From: Tetraselmis striata
Lineage: Eukaryota; Chlorophyta; Chlorodendrophyceae; Chlorodendrales; Chlorodendraceae
Length of the DNA: 64,000 nt
NCBI GenBank assembly: GCA_006384855.1
Contig: VCJN01000600.1
Coordinates: 1 to 64,000 of the forward strand
Direction of reading: 5' to 3'
Shown here piece by piece: positions 11,304 through 22,642 of the stretch. Every line of letters begins with the position of its first letter. Within the stretch, counting starts at the first letter, position 1. The notes below the pieces were generated by a model. It saw only the letters and a program-made list of their open reading frames with translations. It was not told the DNA's origin and did not search any database. A program made the translations under genes and the position numbers.

Positions 11304-11785
11304 TCAAGCGGCGGCATCGGCAGCCATGTGATAAATTTTGCACAGCCCAATTAACGTCACGCCCATGCAGGTAATCATGCCCCACTCCCAAGATCCCTGT
11401 AGTGCTTGGACACCTTGGTGCTCAGGTACGGCACGTACGGCAGAGGCGCGCAGATGAGGGTGCTGATGATCAGCGACCCTATCAGGGCCTTCTTATTCCA
11501 GGGCGACTGCCAGAATAGCAGTTTGGTGGCGGCAGTTGTACGCGTGCAGCTCGAAGTAACAGCGTGTTGATCGCCAGAAAGGAGCACGCACGCGCCGGCA
11601 GCACAGTCTCGTGGTTGGCGCCCACGTCGGTGTTACAGTTTTGGCCCTGATTGCCACCCAAGCTATTCCACAGGAAGATGGACAACGCCACCAAAAACAC
11701 GCCGCCCATCAGGAAGCCCATGATGTACGCATTGATGGAGATGCTGTGGGACACTGGCGGCCACGTAATCAAGTCCGGCGTGCAG
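11304..11785 (-). pseudogene. C-terminal relic of an ENA-type (P-IID) sodium/potassium P-ATPase
   Basis: Three frames in succession encode pieces that match the last transmembrane segments of ENA-type Na+/K+-pumping P-ATPases. First comes YIMGFLMGGVFLVALSIFLW, a hydrophilic loop with CN and TVLPARACSFLAINTLLL (about 11560-11785). Then comes WNKKALIGSLIIST with YVPYLSTKVSKHY (about 11390-11500), and last GSWEWGMITCMGVTLIGLC up to a TGA at 11304-11306. In intact ENA proteins these are contiguous, ending just after the SWEWG segment. At least two frameshifts separate the pieces, and no upstream catalytic part (DKTGT) is seen. It is therefore a degraded 3' fragment of a host gene. Small unrecognised introns are a less likely explanation. 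Confidence 0.6.
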
Positions 11786-12580
11786 CATGTAGTTCGATAA
11801 GTCGCTGTGTATATCACCCCGCTCGCTCGCTTTGCTTGCTTATTGTAGAGTTTGACGGCAACACCAGTACGGTCTGACGGAACGGTACCCATAGCAGGCT
11901 ATACGGGTAGGTAGACGTTGGGCCATAAACGAAGAGAGAGGGATCAAACGGCACATTTCATGCTCTTCCGTGAAGCATTCAACGCGTATCCCATGGTCCA
12001 AACGCGATCACACAGGCCAGTCCAAAGCACCACAATCTACTCACTACCCCGCGGTTTTGCCGCGCCATGACAAAGGCCGCATTGCACTCCCCATCTTCCC
12101 CTCTGCGACGACAAGCAAGGCGGATCACTCAATACACTCCAAGCTCGGCCTTCAGAGGGCTGCATGCTAGGGGCTGCGGCCGGCCTTATGCGGGTACATG
12201 CAGCCGGGCCGGAGGACACCTGGCCTGTGTAGCTGGAAGACGGGCGGGAACAAAGTTGTAAGTATCTTTAACTTCACTGCACTCCAAGGGATTCTCATAC
12301 CATACAGATGCCCAACCCCTTGGCCTTCGAAGGGCGGCATGCAGAAACAGTATCCCTTGGGTAGGTTGGCTTAAATCCCAGCCCAACTCACAGCGCACAT
12401 GGCTGGCTTCTCGTTTGCTAATAGCTTGAAAACTGGCAAGATTGGGTTGGGGGGGGGGGGGGGGGGGGGAGGGGTGGATGGGCCATGCAAGCATGCCACG
12501 ACTGCAACTCGGCAGCACGGTTTGATGTGACGTGGTACCAACATCCCATGTCGCCACCGGTTCCCAATGGCCACCGCTGC
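11786..12580. other. Intergenic region with poly-G tract
   Basis: No convincing gene. A G-run lies at about 12449-12469. Two similar stretches near 12145 and 12325 (both starting GCCTTC, with GGCATGC or GCATGC) hint at a small duplication. Holds the 3' UTR of the minus-strand DUF3007 gene at its right end. Confidence 0.5.
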
Positions 12581-13840
12581 TCACTCCTTTGCCGCACGCT
12601 TCGCCGCCTTCCTCGCCTTCTCCGCTTCCAGCTCCTCCAGCATGTTCTCCAGCTCCGACTCCGGCATCTCCTCCATGCGCTTCGCCATCACCGCCGTCTC
12701 GTAGTCCTCCAGCTGCTGCACATACGTCATTTCCTGCGCGCGCCGTCACCCTCTCAGCTGCTGCTGCCACAGGAGCCGCCAGCCCAGCCCAAGGCAGCCC
12801 TCTGCCCCTATCGCGTGGGTGTCCATGTCGCCCCAGCTGCGCCACAATTCAATGCAAAAGGCCCCTGGGTGGTCTGACCAGGCGACCCACGCTTCCCACA
12901 CTCAAGGCCTGATGCCCCGTGCAGCCAGCAGACACAGCAGCCCTCTGCGCTCGTGCCCAGGTCCCACCGCCAGCTGCCATCTACCAGCTGCTGTGCCCTG
13001 CCCTGCCAGGGCGACCCCGCAGCACAGGGGGGGTGGGGTGGCGGCGCGCTGCACCTTGTTGGCGACGCGGAAGAGGTAGGTGAAGAGCCAGCCGACCATC
13101 ATGCCCAGGATGACAATGAGCTGCACCCAGCTGCCCGCCATGCCCGCCTCCATGCCGGTCGCCTGCAGCCCATAGTACATGCCGTAGCCCAGCGCCAGGA
13201 ACCCCAAGCCGATCAGGAGTATGTCCTTCCGAGAGTAGCCGAACTCGGTGTTCTTCTTGAAGCCTGCGCCCGGCGTGGGGATGGGCCCGCCCCCGGTGCA
13301 GTTAACGAGATGAGGGCCGTGGCCGCGCGGAAGTTGGCGGCCGATGGGCGGATGGCGCGAGTAGTTCACACACCTGGGGTGGGCTCCTCCTCCCCGGAGG
13401 CCCGCAGCGGCCCGCCGCGCTGCACGCGCGCCGGAGTCGCGCGGGAGGGCAGCGGCAGCGCCTGCCGCCTCATTGGCTGGGACACATCGCCTGGTCCGGG
13501 TAGGCATGGACACAGCACAGCGAAGCTCAGACCGAACCCCCCCCCCACCCCCCACCCCCACCCCCTGGAGCCAAACCATGCCCGATGTTCCCCGCTCACC
13601 AGCGCGAAAAAACCTGGAGCGGGTGCGGGAATCATGTATCTAGAGGCGCGGATTGGGGATGGAGAGATTGGGCTTTGGGTGGGGAAGGGGGGGAGGGAGG
13701 GGGGGGGGGGGGGGGGCACCTCTCGGGTGGTGGGCGGCCACCAGCGGACGGACGGACGCGACGCGGCGCCGAGACGGCGAGGCGGCTGGCTGCTGCCGGC
13801 CCACGAAGGCGCGGCAGGTAGTGAGTGCTCCGGACATCAT
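12581..13840 (-). CDS. Plastid-targeted DUF3007 two-helix membrane protein
   Basis: Three exons with GT-AG borders keep phase: 13840-13720, 13263-13055 and 12733-12581, giving 160 residues. Residues 1-40 are rich in Ser, Arg and Ala without acids, a typical chloroplast transit peptide. Residues 42-110 hold SRKDILLIGLGFLALGYG and VQLIVILGMMVGWLFTYLFR, two membrane helices. The tail MTYVQQLEDYETAVMAKRME is a charged helix. This order is that of the DUF3007 family of cyanobacteria and plastids, whose function I do not know. I chose the upstream of two adjacent ATGs. Intron 1 has a 26-base poly-C tract (sense strand) beside the donor. The gene is divergent from the NSE1-like gene. Confidence 0.8.
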
Positions 13841-14955
13841 GGTGGTGTGAGACTCAGCTGATGAGAGGTGTGTGTGGGCGGAGGGCGAGGAGGACCGGGG
13901 AGCGCAGCAAGGTGTGCGTGTGGGTCGCCAGATCGTCTGCCGCTGCAACGTGGCAGCCAAGTAGCCGAAGCCGGGGCGGGCCAGGAGTAAATTTTACATC
14001 AGATGCGGGGCGCAGGAGGGACAATATGACCGGATACTTACCGGACCAATTCACACCCGCCGTATATGATCGATTGCTGCGAGTACAGGTATAATCGCCG
14101 TATATGATCGGGGGGTTACCGTACATTATCGCCTTGGTCGCAAATAATCTTAACCGCCTTCAATTTGCCAATACGGGTCACAACCAGTACCTGGGGAACT
14201 GCCCTTTTTGTAATTCACACCAGTACCTCGAATTCTGGGGAACTGTCCTTTTTGTAATTCACACCAGTACCGGTACCTGTAATGCGGAAGGGTTACTACT
14301 CGTACTGGAACGGACTCGTACCTGTTCCTTTGTAGCTACCTGTACTGTAGGGCAGTAGGTAGCGCTTTTTCTATTCGAATTTATATTTTATTCCTCTATC
14401 TTCCTTTCTACTGTTCATATACAGGAAGGTTCATCGGTGTAATCCTGACTTTTACTTGTTCCGGGTTGTTCTCGCCCCGTTTCTGGTCGAATTCAAAACT
14501 GACCATATGGTGCAAGATGTTTCAAGCTCTTAGCGACTTTGCTGCGGTCGTTTATATGTACCTTTTTAGTCCAAAACGAAAAGCCCGAGGGATAGTGAGA
14601 TAGGGTTTGAAAGTATCTAGGGTTGAAGACAGGGCTCTGAAACCGTACTGGGTAATCAGGTCCGAGTTCAAACTCGCGGGCCAGCGCCGGTTGGCCACGA
14701 AGGACTGCGAACCCGCGGATTCGATCGTCGGCTGTGCCCAGGTAAACTGGCAGCCACTCGCAGAAACGCGGCGCCGTGAAGTCCCATCACCTCCCACCTG
14801 CCAGCACCTCCCCCATACACAACGCTACAGCAGCCAGCCCGCAGCACTAGCTCACTCTCCTGTGCCGACCGCAGCCACTTCTCCACCCCCCTCCCGACCG
14901 ACGACACCTCCCGGCAGGCGCGGAGTTTGGGCGCGCGGCAGACGAGGCAGGCGCG
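13841..14955. other. Divergent intergenic region between the DUF3007 and NSE1-like genes
   Basis: About 1.1 kb between two divergent start codons, so it should hold both promoters. CGCCGTATATGATCG is repeated at 14059-14073 and 14096-14110, and two copies of repeat R1 lie at 14191-14271. No further coding signal. Confidence 0.5.
14191..14271 (+). repeat. Tandem pair of repeat R1
   Basis: Two 37-base units (14191-14227 and 14235-14271) differing at one base, each with CCTTTTTGTAATTCACACCA. Same motif as the dispersed repeat elsewhere in the window. Confidence 0.8.
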
Positions 14956-17900
14956 ATGACGGCGAACGAGGACCAGATCCTGCGGCACGCGTTCATCCAA
15001 GCCGTCATGGCCAGGGGCTGCATGAAGGAAGAGGAGGCGCGGGTTCTGTTCAAGAGCCTGACGCGCCGGAGCTCAGGTGCGGTTGCGGCCGCCGAGGCGG
15101 CGAGAGAAGGGCGCCGAATTTCAAAATAATAAGCCGTCGACAGTGGGGTCGGGCAATTATATCATTTACGCACGCTATTTCGTTTGTTTCTTTTAACTGG
15201 CTGAAAGCCATCCTTCTGCAGTGAGCCAGCAAACACTAGGTTGCGTCTGCCCGCGGGGCGTGTTCACGGGCGCCAACTCAGCAGGGCGCGTGTCCCCCGA
15301 CCCCCACCTCGCCATCGCGCTGCAGAGAGCGAGTACTTGTCCTTCGTCGGGGATGTCAACCAGCAGCTGGACTTTGCCCACTTTGAAATCCGGACGATGA
15401 GCAGCATGGTGCGCGCCTGCTGCGAGGCTCGGGGCATCTCGTACATGACATCGGGGGGCTCGCTGACGTCGCCGTGGCCGCCGCCTGCGCGCAGTTCGAC
15501 GGCGTCAAGTGGGTTGGCTTTGTGAACAAGGTCATCGACGACGCGTCCAAGAGCCTGCAGCACCAGCCCTCCGGCTTCTCACAGCCGCAGCTGCTGTTTT
15601 TCAAGGCCGTCGTGCGCCCCCTCTCGCCCCCCGAAGCACCCCAGTGTCTCGGGACCTCCCCCAGCTGCCCGACCACCGCCTCCAACAGCGAGGCGTCATT
15701 TGAATCAGGGGTGCTCATCGCGCCATGGCGACACGCACTGCCACGGCAGGTAGACCAACTGGCCCTGGACGAGGAAGCGGAGGACGGCAAGGCGTTCATC
15801 ACGTCAACGGACGCACTCAACATCGGCCTCACGCAGCAGGTGGGATCTGACCCCCCCCCCCCCCCCCCCCCTCTTTTGGTCAGCTCCTGGTAAGCTGTCC
15901 GCCTGGCACACGAAATGATGGATCAGGGTCTGGCTATGAGCCCCCCCCCCTCCCCCCAACACCCACCTACCTCCACTCTTGACCCATCCTCCACCCTTTC
16001 ACCTCGAAGGGCGACATGGACGCGGCCAGCTGGGCGGCCCTGAAGAAGCTCAGCCTCACCGAGAAGCAGGAGACGCTGAGCGAGCTGGCGCGCCAGCACT
16101 GGCTGGAGCACCACCCCGAGCACAGCAGCTGCTTCTGCATCGGGGTGCGCTCCCCCCCCCCCCCCCTCCCCGCTACCACCATTCTGCGGTGTACCTGCGC
16201 TCCTCGTGAGTGCTCCTTGCAAGTATGGGTTCTGGGGGCGGGGCAGGGGGTCCTGCATCAGGCAGTCTCCGGCCCGGGGAGATTTTCCGTCCGCGGCGGC
16301 ATCAGCATGCCATGTACTGCATTGACATGCCTGTTCGGTAACTTGTGCCCCAGGACCACCCGCAAAGTGAGTAAAATGGACGGCATACATTTTAGAAAAC
16401 TCTTGAGATGAATGATACCTGCTACGGTGTGCTCAAGGCCCGGCAAAGGCAGGCGGCTTCTGGTGTTCCTGTTGGGAAAAGGGCGTTTGGCACTGCAACT
16501 GCGGGCACCGGCACGGTAATAATAGCACCGCGAATAAGAATCCGCCCCGCCTGCCAAAGGTCACATGCAGACGGAGTCACAGCGGAACTTTAGCGAATGT
16601 TCTTATAGGTTGAATGCAGACAAAGCCAAGCTGAGGGTTAACATAAAGGGGGGTCTTCCAGGTGCGCCGGCGCCTGTTGAGAATGAAAGAGCGATGCCGG
16701 CCGTGGTGGTTTATGGGCCCCGTGGAGACTGCTACTGCTGCGGGGATGGAGGCATTGTTTGTGCCAAGGCACTGCAACTGCGAGTCGACGATTATTCTTA
16801 TATTAAACGAGCGGGGGGGGGGGGGGGGGGGGTGGGGGGGGCATCCGGGATCATGGAACGGTGTCTGCGTCTGAACCCCCCCCCCGCCCCCCCCCCCCCC
16901 CCCCCCACGCTGGATTGTTACTCTCCTTGAAGAAACCCTAAACCAGTATTCTACTTCACGGTGCACTTCTCCACGTTGCAATGTTTCAGAGTGGGCTCCT
17001 TTTGCCGATTGGTCCATATAGCGGTCGGCTTCTTGTAAAGACGTCCGTAGTGGCAGTACGTACAGTGCAGCATCCACGGTTCGTACTCCCGCAAAATGCC
17101 GCGCGTCGTCAGGTACCCGGTCTCTGGATTCTCTATAAACACGTCCGGGGCTTGAGGTACTCTATCATATTCTGACACGCGACAACCACCTTGTCAGCAC
17201 CCTCCGTGCCGCGCACACCGATTGTCTTTGTGATTTTGTAAAAAAGGGTTTAGGGGACCCGGTCCAAAAGTACTTGCTATCGGTCACAACCACGTTGTCC
17301 CATGGCTGTCGTGCTTTACGGATTGTAATGAGATGTCGTGACTTGAGTCGTAGGTTCAGCCAGCGCACTAGAAAGACGAGGCAGAGTCCCCGCTTGAACA
17401 GATCGTACAGAGTCCTGTGCAGCCCTAGGTGGGTGAGGGGAGAGGGAGTTGGGCGTATGTCCGCCGTCCAACTAGAAAGGATGTATTCTTTTAGGGTTTG
17501 GGTTAAAACCCTGAACCCAAACCTTAAAATCAAGTGTTGCGACACTATGGCAATCATTCCAGAAGTACCACGGCGACTTGCAGCCATGCCAGCGCGGGTA
17601 CTACCAACCGCGCACAACAACTTGCTACGGGTAGAACGCACCGTGGCGGCACGGGTGTCCACGCACCAACTCAAAGAACCCCCTCATAACGAGCCTCGGA
17701 TTGGGCATGCATGCCACCTGTAAGTAAGAACACTCGATATCGTTCCGCTATGGCTTCGTCTGCCTGTGACCTCTGGCAGGCAGGGCGGGTCGTCATTCCC
17801 AGGGCTTCTATAACCGCGCCGCTACCCCTATACTTGTTATAATGATGGGCGACCCTCACTCGCTGTGGTGATCATGGAGTTCTGCACCCTCCGCTGACCC

Positions 17901-18054
17901 CCCCCCCCCCCCCCCTTCCCCCCCTTCCCCCTGGGTCGCTGCACACCTCCTCGCCGCGGCCGCGCAGGTGCGGACGTTCATGGAGATGCGCGCCTACCTG
18001 CGGTCGCTGGAGCTGCCGCAGAGCACGCGCGACGCCTGGGAGGCGTGCCTCTAG
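14956..18054 (+). CDS. NSE1-like subunit of the Smc5/6 complex, without RING finger
   Basis: Six exons fit in phase: 14956-15076, 15326-15408, 15495-15611, 15750-15839, 16010-16144 and 17968-18054, encoding 210 residues. The product follows plant NSE1: ILRHAFIQAVMARGCM (winged-helix start), VNQQLDFAHFEIR, VKWVGFVNKVIDDASKS, SQPQLLFFKAV, TSTDALNIGL, LTEKQETLSELARQHWL and RTFMEMRAYLRSLELP. NSE1 pairs with the MAGE protein NSE3 and with NSE4 in the nucleus, in repair and chromosome maintenance. Canonical NSE1 then has a RING-like finger with E3 activity. Here the protein stops 13 residues after ELP, and the converging gene leaves no room for more exons. The last intron is 1.8 kb and full of G/C tracts. 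The exon model is hand-made. Confidence 0.75.
16813..16906 (+). repeat. Poly-G followed by poly-C inside NSE1-like intron 5
   Basis: A G-run at 16813-16841 (one T) is followed 34 bases later by a C-run at 16876-16906 (one G). The two could pair as a very GC-rich hairpin in the pre-mRNA. Further C-tracts in this intron lie near both splice sites (about 16151-16167 and 17899-17916). Confidence 0.85.
17492..17529. repeat. Palindrome of telomere-like sequence in NSE1-like intron 5
   Basis: AGGGTTTGGGTT and AACCCAAACCTT flank a 9-base spacer and pair at 11 of 12 positions. The arms resemble the TTTAGGG telomere unit but no tandem array is present. Confidence 0.6.
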
Positions 18055-18070
18055 CGCGGGGCGGGCGGCA

Positions 18071-18075
18071 TTACA
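18071..18075 (-). terminator. Putative TGTAA polyadenylation signal of the Lon-domain gene
   Basis: TGTAA on the minus strand, 165 bases past the stop codon of the Lon-domain gene and 17 bases past the stop of the converging NSE1-like gene. If used, the 3' ends of the two transcripts nearly meet or overlap. Confidence 0.4.
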
Positions 18076-18239
18076 AGGATGTCTATAATCAATGAAAGCT
18101 GTCTAATTTGTTAATAGTAAAGCGGGGCGCACCCCGTGGCTTCCCCCGTCACTACGGCGCCCCCTTTTCACCCGTCACGGGTGGCGTCGTGGTGGCACAC
18201 GCAGCACAGGGGATGGAGGTAATATGGTACAGTCCGCGC

Positions 18240-20577
18240 TCATAGCCCCAGGCTCTTGAGGGAGGCCTTGGCCGCCAGCGTCGCCTGCATCTCCGACATG
18301 ATGTCCAGGGCGATGTCCAGCCTTGGTGTTTTGGGGGGGAGGGGGAGGGGGAGCTGGGGTCAGTCTCAGTCAGGGCCGACTGGTGGTCGCTATACACCCC
18401 ATACACACCCCATGGGTGGGTGACATGCCTGCAAGCAAGGTGGAGGGCCAGGGAGAGAGAGCAGGGGAGGCAGGGCGCGGTGGGGGGGCGCGGTGGGGGG
18501 CAGACCTCTCCATCACGTCCACCGTCTCCATCGCCTGGATGCGCGCCTGCATCACCCTCAGCTGGTCCTGCAAGCCCGGCACAGTCGCGGCCGTCAGGCT
18601 CCCGTCCGCACCCTGCTTGCAGGCATGTCACCGACCCCTTCCCTCTGCTGGGAAGGGGGGCTCATCCCAGCAAGGCGCCTGTCATGCCATGCCATGTGCG
18701 TCGGCTACGTACAAGGTCCGACAGCATGGGCACGTGCTGCAGCGCGGCGAAGGATAGCCGGGACGCCTTTTCTACCGCCGAGTCGTCGGACTTGCAGAAG
18801 CGGATCTGGCAGGGTGGGGCGCACAGACGCTCAGCCGTCGTGGGCGGGGCTTGTGAAGATGGCGGCGGTGGATATGGTGGTGGTGATGATAGCGAAAGTG
18901 AGGGTAGCAATGGTGGTGCGGCTGCGATTGTGATAGTGGTGGTGGTGGGGGTGGTGATAGCGGTACTGATGAGGGCAGTGGGAGCAACGCGGCTACATGC
19001 GGCACCTGACTGTCTGCCTTCACCCACTGCAGCGCCTCCTGCACCTCGCTGGGCCCCGCGTACTCGTCCGCAATGCGCTCCCCGAGGTCAATCACCGTCT
19101 GGGAGCACACAGAGTCCGGCAGCGACTTCAGCCCGCTGGCCGGCCGCTGTGCAGACAGTCAATAGGGCGGCCGTTAAGGGGCCTTGCCCCCAAGGGGACG
19201 CACATGGAGGATGGTGTTGAGCTGCAGCGCCTTCTCAAACACGAGGTCTGGGTCCGCGGGCGCCTCGTCCAGCATCGGCTCCACGTAGCCGCTGGCATTT
19301 GGCCGGGAGGGAGAGGGGCAGAGGGGGAGGGGGTCGTGAGAGATGTCTGAGCGGTGTGCGGCAGCCGCGTCACGCGTCGCGCACCGGTCGCCTGGCGCAC
19401 CTTATGTGCGGGTACGTGCTCGTCAGGTGGCCGATGCTGGCCCAGCCCTCCCCCCGGATGGACACCAGAGCGCCATAGTCCTGCCGCTGCACGTCCAGCA
19501 CCTGGCCAGCAGGCGCAGGCCTAGGTCAGCTCCGCAGTGAACCCTCATCTCGCTGTAGCTGCATTCCGGCCAGGCACCTCATCCGAGCATGAGCTGGTGC
19601 GAATAGGTCCGAGCGGGGCACCTGCACGAGAGTGTTGTAGCAGAGCGCAAAATCCTGTCCGAGAAAGGCGCCCGGCGTGGGCACCGGCCGGTCCGTGCCC
19701 TGCTCCCAGGGGCTGACGACCACCTGTATCGAGGAGGAGGAGGGGGGGGGGGGGGGGGGGAGGAAGGTGAGGACGTTCACTCGGCGGCGCGGCGTCGCAG
19801 CCTCGTACGGTCGCCGGCTGGTGCGGCAGCTAGAGCTCGGCGGGTGGACGGCGACCCACCGTGTGGACGAACATGTTGTCGTCGCGCTCCATCACGGCCT
19901 CCAGCAGCGCGATGTAGCGCGCCTCGTACAGGTGCAGCGTCTTGGCCATGCCTGCGAGTCAAGTGACATCGGGACACCGCGACCTTTACCATGCAGCGCA
20001 CGGGTCACAAGCTAGGAGGGCGGGCGGTGGGGCGAAACGTCCCGAAGGGCCCTGGAAGGGCTTTCTTTTTGAGAACATGAAATTATAGTAAGCCGGCGCC
20101 CCCTCACCTGGCAGCATGATCTCCTCGGCGGGAAACGGGAGCATACATAGCTCCGTGTCGGTGGAGTCCAGATATGCGCACTCTGTGCGACACCAGGGTC
20201 ATTGCGTGATGTCAGTTTCTTCGTCAAGGGCTCACGCGAGCACCGATGCCACCGCGCCAGTTTTTCTTCTGGCGCGCTAGCAGAGGAAAAACCACCGCCG
20301 GTTTTGGTCCACCCAGCCATGTACCAGCAAGACGAACCCCACCTGCAGGAGTGAACTCCAAGCTCAGCTGCGGCTCTCCCTCCTCGCCATAGGTGGCGCG
20401 CGTGGCGATGGCGCCGGCGCGCTGGTGCCCAGCGGTTCCCGGTGCGATGCGCCGCCTAGACGGGCCGTGGGGGCGCCGGCCGCTGCTGGCCGCTGACGGA
20501 CGGCTGTGCTGGCGGCAACCCGCACGACCGTGCCGGCCCACGCTGCTCGACGCGCGGAACGCAGATGTGGGCGCCAT
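18240..20577 (-). CDS. Plastid Lon-substrate-binding-domain protein (no protease domain)
   Basis: Ten exons fit in phase with GT-AG borders: 20577-20343, 20182-20108, 19951-19860, 19723-19622, 19501-19401, 19291-19204, 19146-19024, 18805-18713, 18612-18506 and 18321-18240, giving 365 residues. Residues 1-60 are Arg/Ser/Ala-rich, a likely chloroplast transit peptide. LPFPAEEIMLPGMAKTLHLY followed by EARYIALLEAVMERDD matches the start of the Lon N-terminal (LON/ATP-dependent protease La) domain. LDVQRQDYGALVSIRGEGWA and a helical C-terminal half complete it. No AAA+ or Ser-Lys protease part is present, as in plant LON-domain proteins, probably substrate or adaptor binding. The start (second ATG) has a good GCCAGCATGGCG context. 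Several introns have poly-C tracts (sense) at the splice sites. Confidence 0.8.
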
Positions 20578-21660
20578 GCTGGCAATTAACATCCGTGAGT
20601 AGCTTGCACGGCGGGTGGCGGGCTCTCGGTTTGAGGCGACTGTTCTCTCCAGCAGCGAGCTGACGTCCAGGCCACAACAAAACTGCGCTGAGCAGGGTTT
20701 GTAGGTGGCACGACGGGAGGGCGCGCGGGGTCAAGAGACGAAACTGACAGGAGACGGTTTCTGGCAACGCGGTCGGTTTCACTGTTTACGTAGCCAAAAC
20801 ATAGATGGGAATAGCGCCTGTCGTATATATATCGTCATGTGACGGGTTTCGTGGCAACCCATGAAGCCCGGAAAGGGGCAGCTCTGCATTCTGGAAGCCA
20901 AATAGGCGCCAGCGGAGCAAATTGCGTATCAGGTGAGAGATCTGGCGGATCTGATGTATGTCACCCGCAATGTAGGCGGTTTCAGTGTAACAATACTTAA
21001 TATTGATCAGAAAGAAGACGTCAAAGCCCGTGAATCAGAAACCTCTTGCGAGCATGTACAAGTGCACCGCCTTTAAATAATGTGTACCGGTAGATCGCAC
21101 AACTAAATCCGCATATAGCGCTCTATATATCTTTTTGGTTGCAGGGAGAGCGTCAGGGGAATACGCATATTATTGTCGCTATATGGCTAATATACCTGTA
21201 CAGTGACTGCACGACGAGTACTGGTGCCATTGTTACGGGTACGAGTACTCTCTACATCGTATCTATACGGTCTATTAGTAGTCAGGCCTCTTTAGTAGAG
21301 TATAGGTACTGGCGCGCCGTGCCGCGCGGCTGGCCTCCCGCGGCTCATGAAATGCCTCCCGCGCGTACAGGTAGCCCGCGCGCTGCTGCAGAGCATCACA
21401 AACCAGTAGAGATTTAACATTTGAGTAATCCTTAAGTACTGGTAGCGACTAGCATATTGCATTTTCGTACATGTGTCCTTGCGCTTTCTCCCTTCTGGTT
21501 CCTCCAGCTCCACGGAGATCGCCCGAGTAACGCCAGTTTGCCGGGCATGCACTGAGCGCATCCGCGTTATTAGCTGCAACGCAGAGGAGTGACTGGTTCC
21601 AGTCACAAAAGGGGACAACACGGGGGCGGGCGGGGGAAAGAAACACCGCACAAGGACGGT
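20578..21660. other. Divergent intergenic region between the Lon-domain and CHORD-like genes
   Basis: About 1.1 kb between divergent starts. TATATATAT stretches near 20824 and 21122 could be promoter elements, though neither is placed by evidence of a transcript start. No coding or repeat feature recognised. Confidence 0.4.
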
Positions 21661-22642
21661 ATGCGCCGAGCGGGTGTGAGCGCGTCGCTCCTATCGGGTA
21701 CGGCGATCATCGCGGCGCGGCTCCCGTCCAGGTCTGGTCGTCTCGCCCAGCAGCCCGACAGCGTACGCACCCATCCGTCGGATTGGCGGTTGCCAAGGCA
21801 CTACAGGGTTGCGCGACGGGCGGATATCAGGGCCTCCACGGCTGCAAGCGCGCAGCAGCCGGAGGGTGCGCTGTGCCGTCGATGCAAGCGGTATTTCATC
21901 AAGAGCGAGAATCACCAACATGCCTGCCAATACCATGCAGCCATCTACACCGGGGGAGAAGTTGGAAAGGCTGTTGGCTTTTGCAGGTTGGCTGCTAGCA
22001 CTTGCCCATTGACTTAGTGGATAGGCGGCCAATAAACTACTATCCCCCCCTTGGCTTAGTAACTCTTTACTGACATGTATTAAGCCATATGTTCCCCGGG
22101 CCTTAGGATTACATATTGTCTACTGCAGAATCTTAAGCTCTTCCATACCTACATATGTATATATATGTGTGTACGTTTTCAGTCTTTGTACGGGGGTCTC
22201 TGTATAGCGCTGGGTGCGTGGGGAAGCATTATGCGAATCGTTTTTGCCCGTGCCAAATGGCCATTGGGCAGTCATGCAGATAAACTGGCATACTCATCCC
22301 TGTGCCAATCAGATAAAGCTCTACCGAAAACAACATAAGATTGGCACTACCGACGCATGGGCTGCGGCCTGCAGGTCGTCCGCAGAGCCTGAGGATCAGC
22401 TTGAAGCTGTGGCTGGCCGGAAGGGCATCATCCGGTGCGTCCCTGCCTGCGCAGATCCGGCTGCTGACTCATCCGGCAGCTGCACCCCATGTCGCGCGCT
22501 GGTCGCTGACGTGCTGCTGGCGTGCCTGCCGCGCAGATTCTGGGACTGCTGTGGAGCGGAAGAGCAAGACGCTCCAGGGTGCAAGCATGGTCCCCATGTC
22601 TCATTCGACGACGGCGAGAGTGTGATGTACATGTCGCAATAG
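21661..22642 (+). CDS. Small CHORD-like zinc-binding protein, probably organellar
   Basis: Two exons fit in phase: 21661-21986 and 22537-22642, joined through an AGA codon, giving 143 residues. The first 75 residues are Arg/Ala/Ser-rich without clear domain and may be a targeting peptide. The rest has ordered metal ligands: CRRCKRYFIKSENHQHAC, then QYH, GGEVGKAVGF, FWDCCG, and APGCKHGPH. The spacing C-x2-C...C-x2-H...C-C...C-x3-H resembles the CHORD zinc module, in which HxG and W-x-C-C are conserved, so I infer zinc binding. Proteins with this pattern occur widely in algae; the function is unknown to me. The upstream in-frame ATG at 21589 is less likely because its leader has no targeting look. 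Confidence 0.6.

Noticed and set aside
17492-17529. Interstitial telomere array
   Set aside because: Only two telomere-like units in inverted order, no tandem TTTAGGG repeat.
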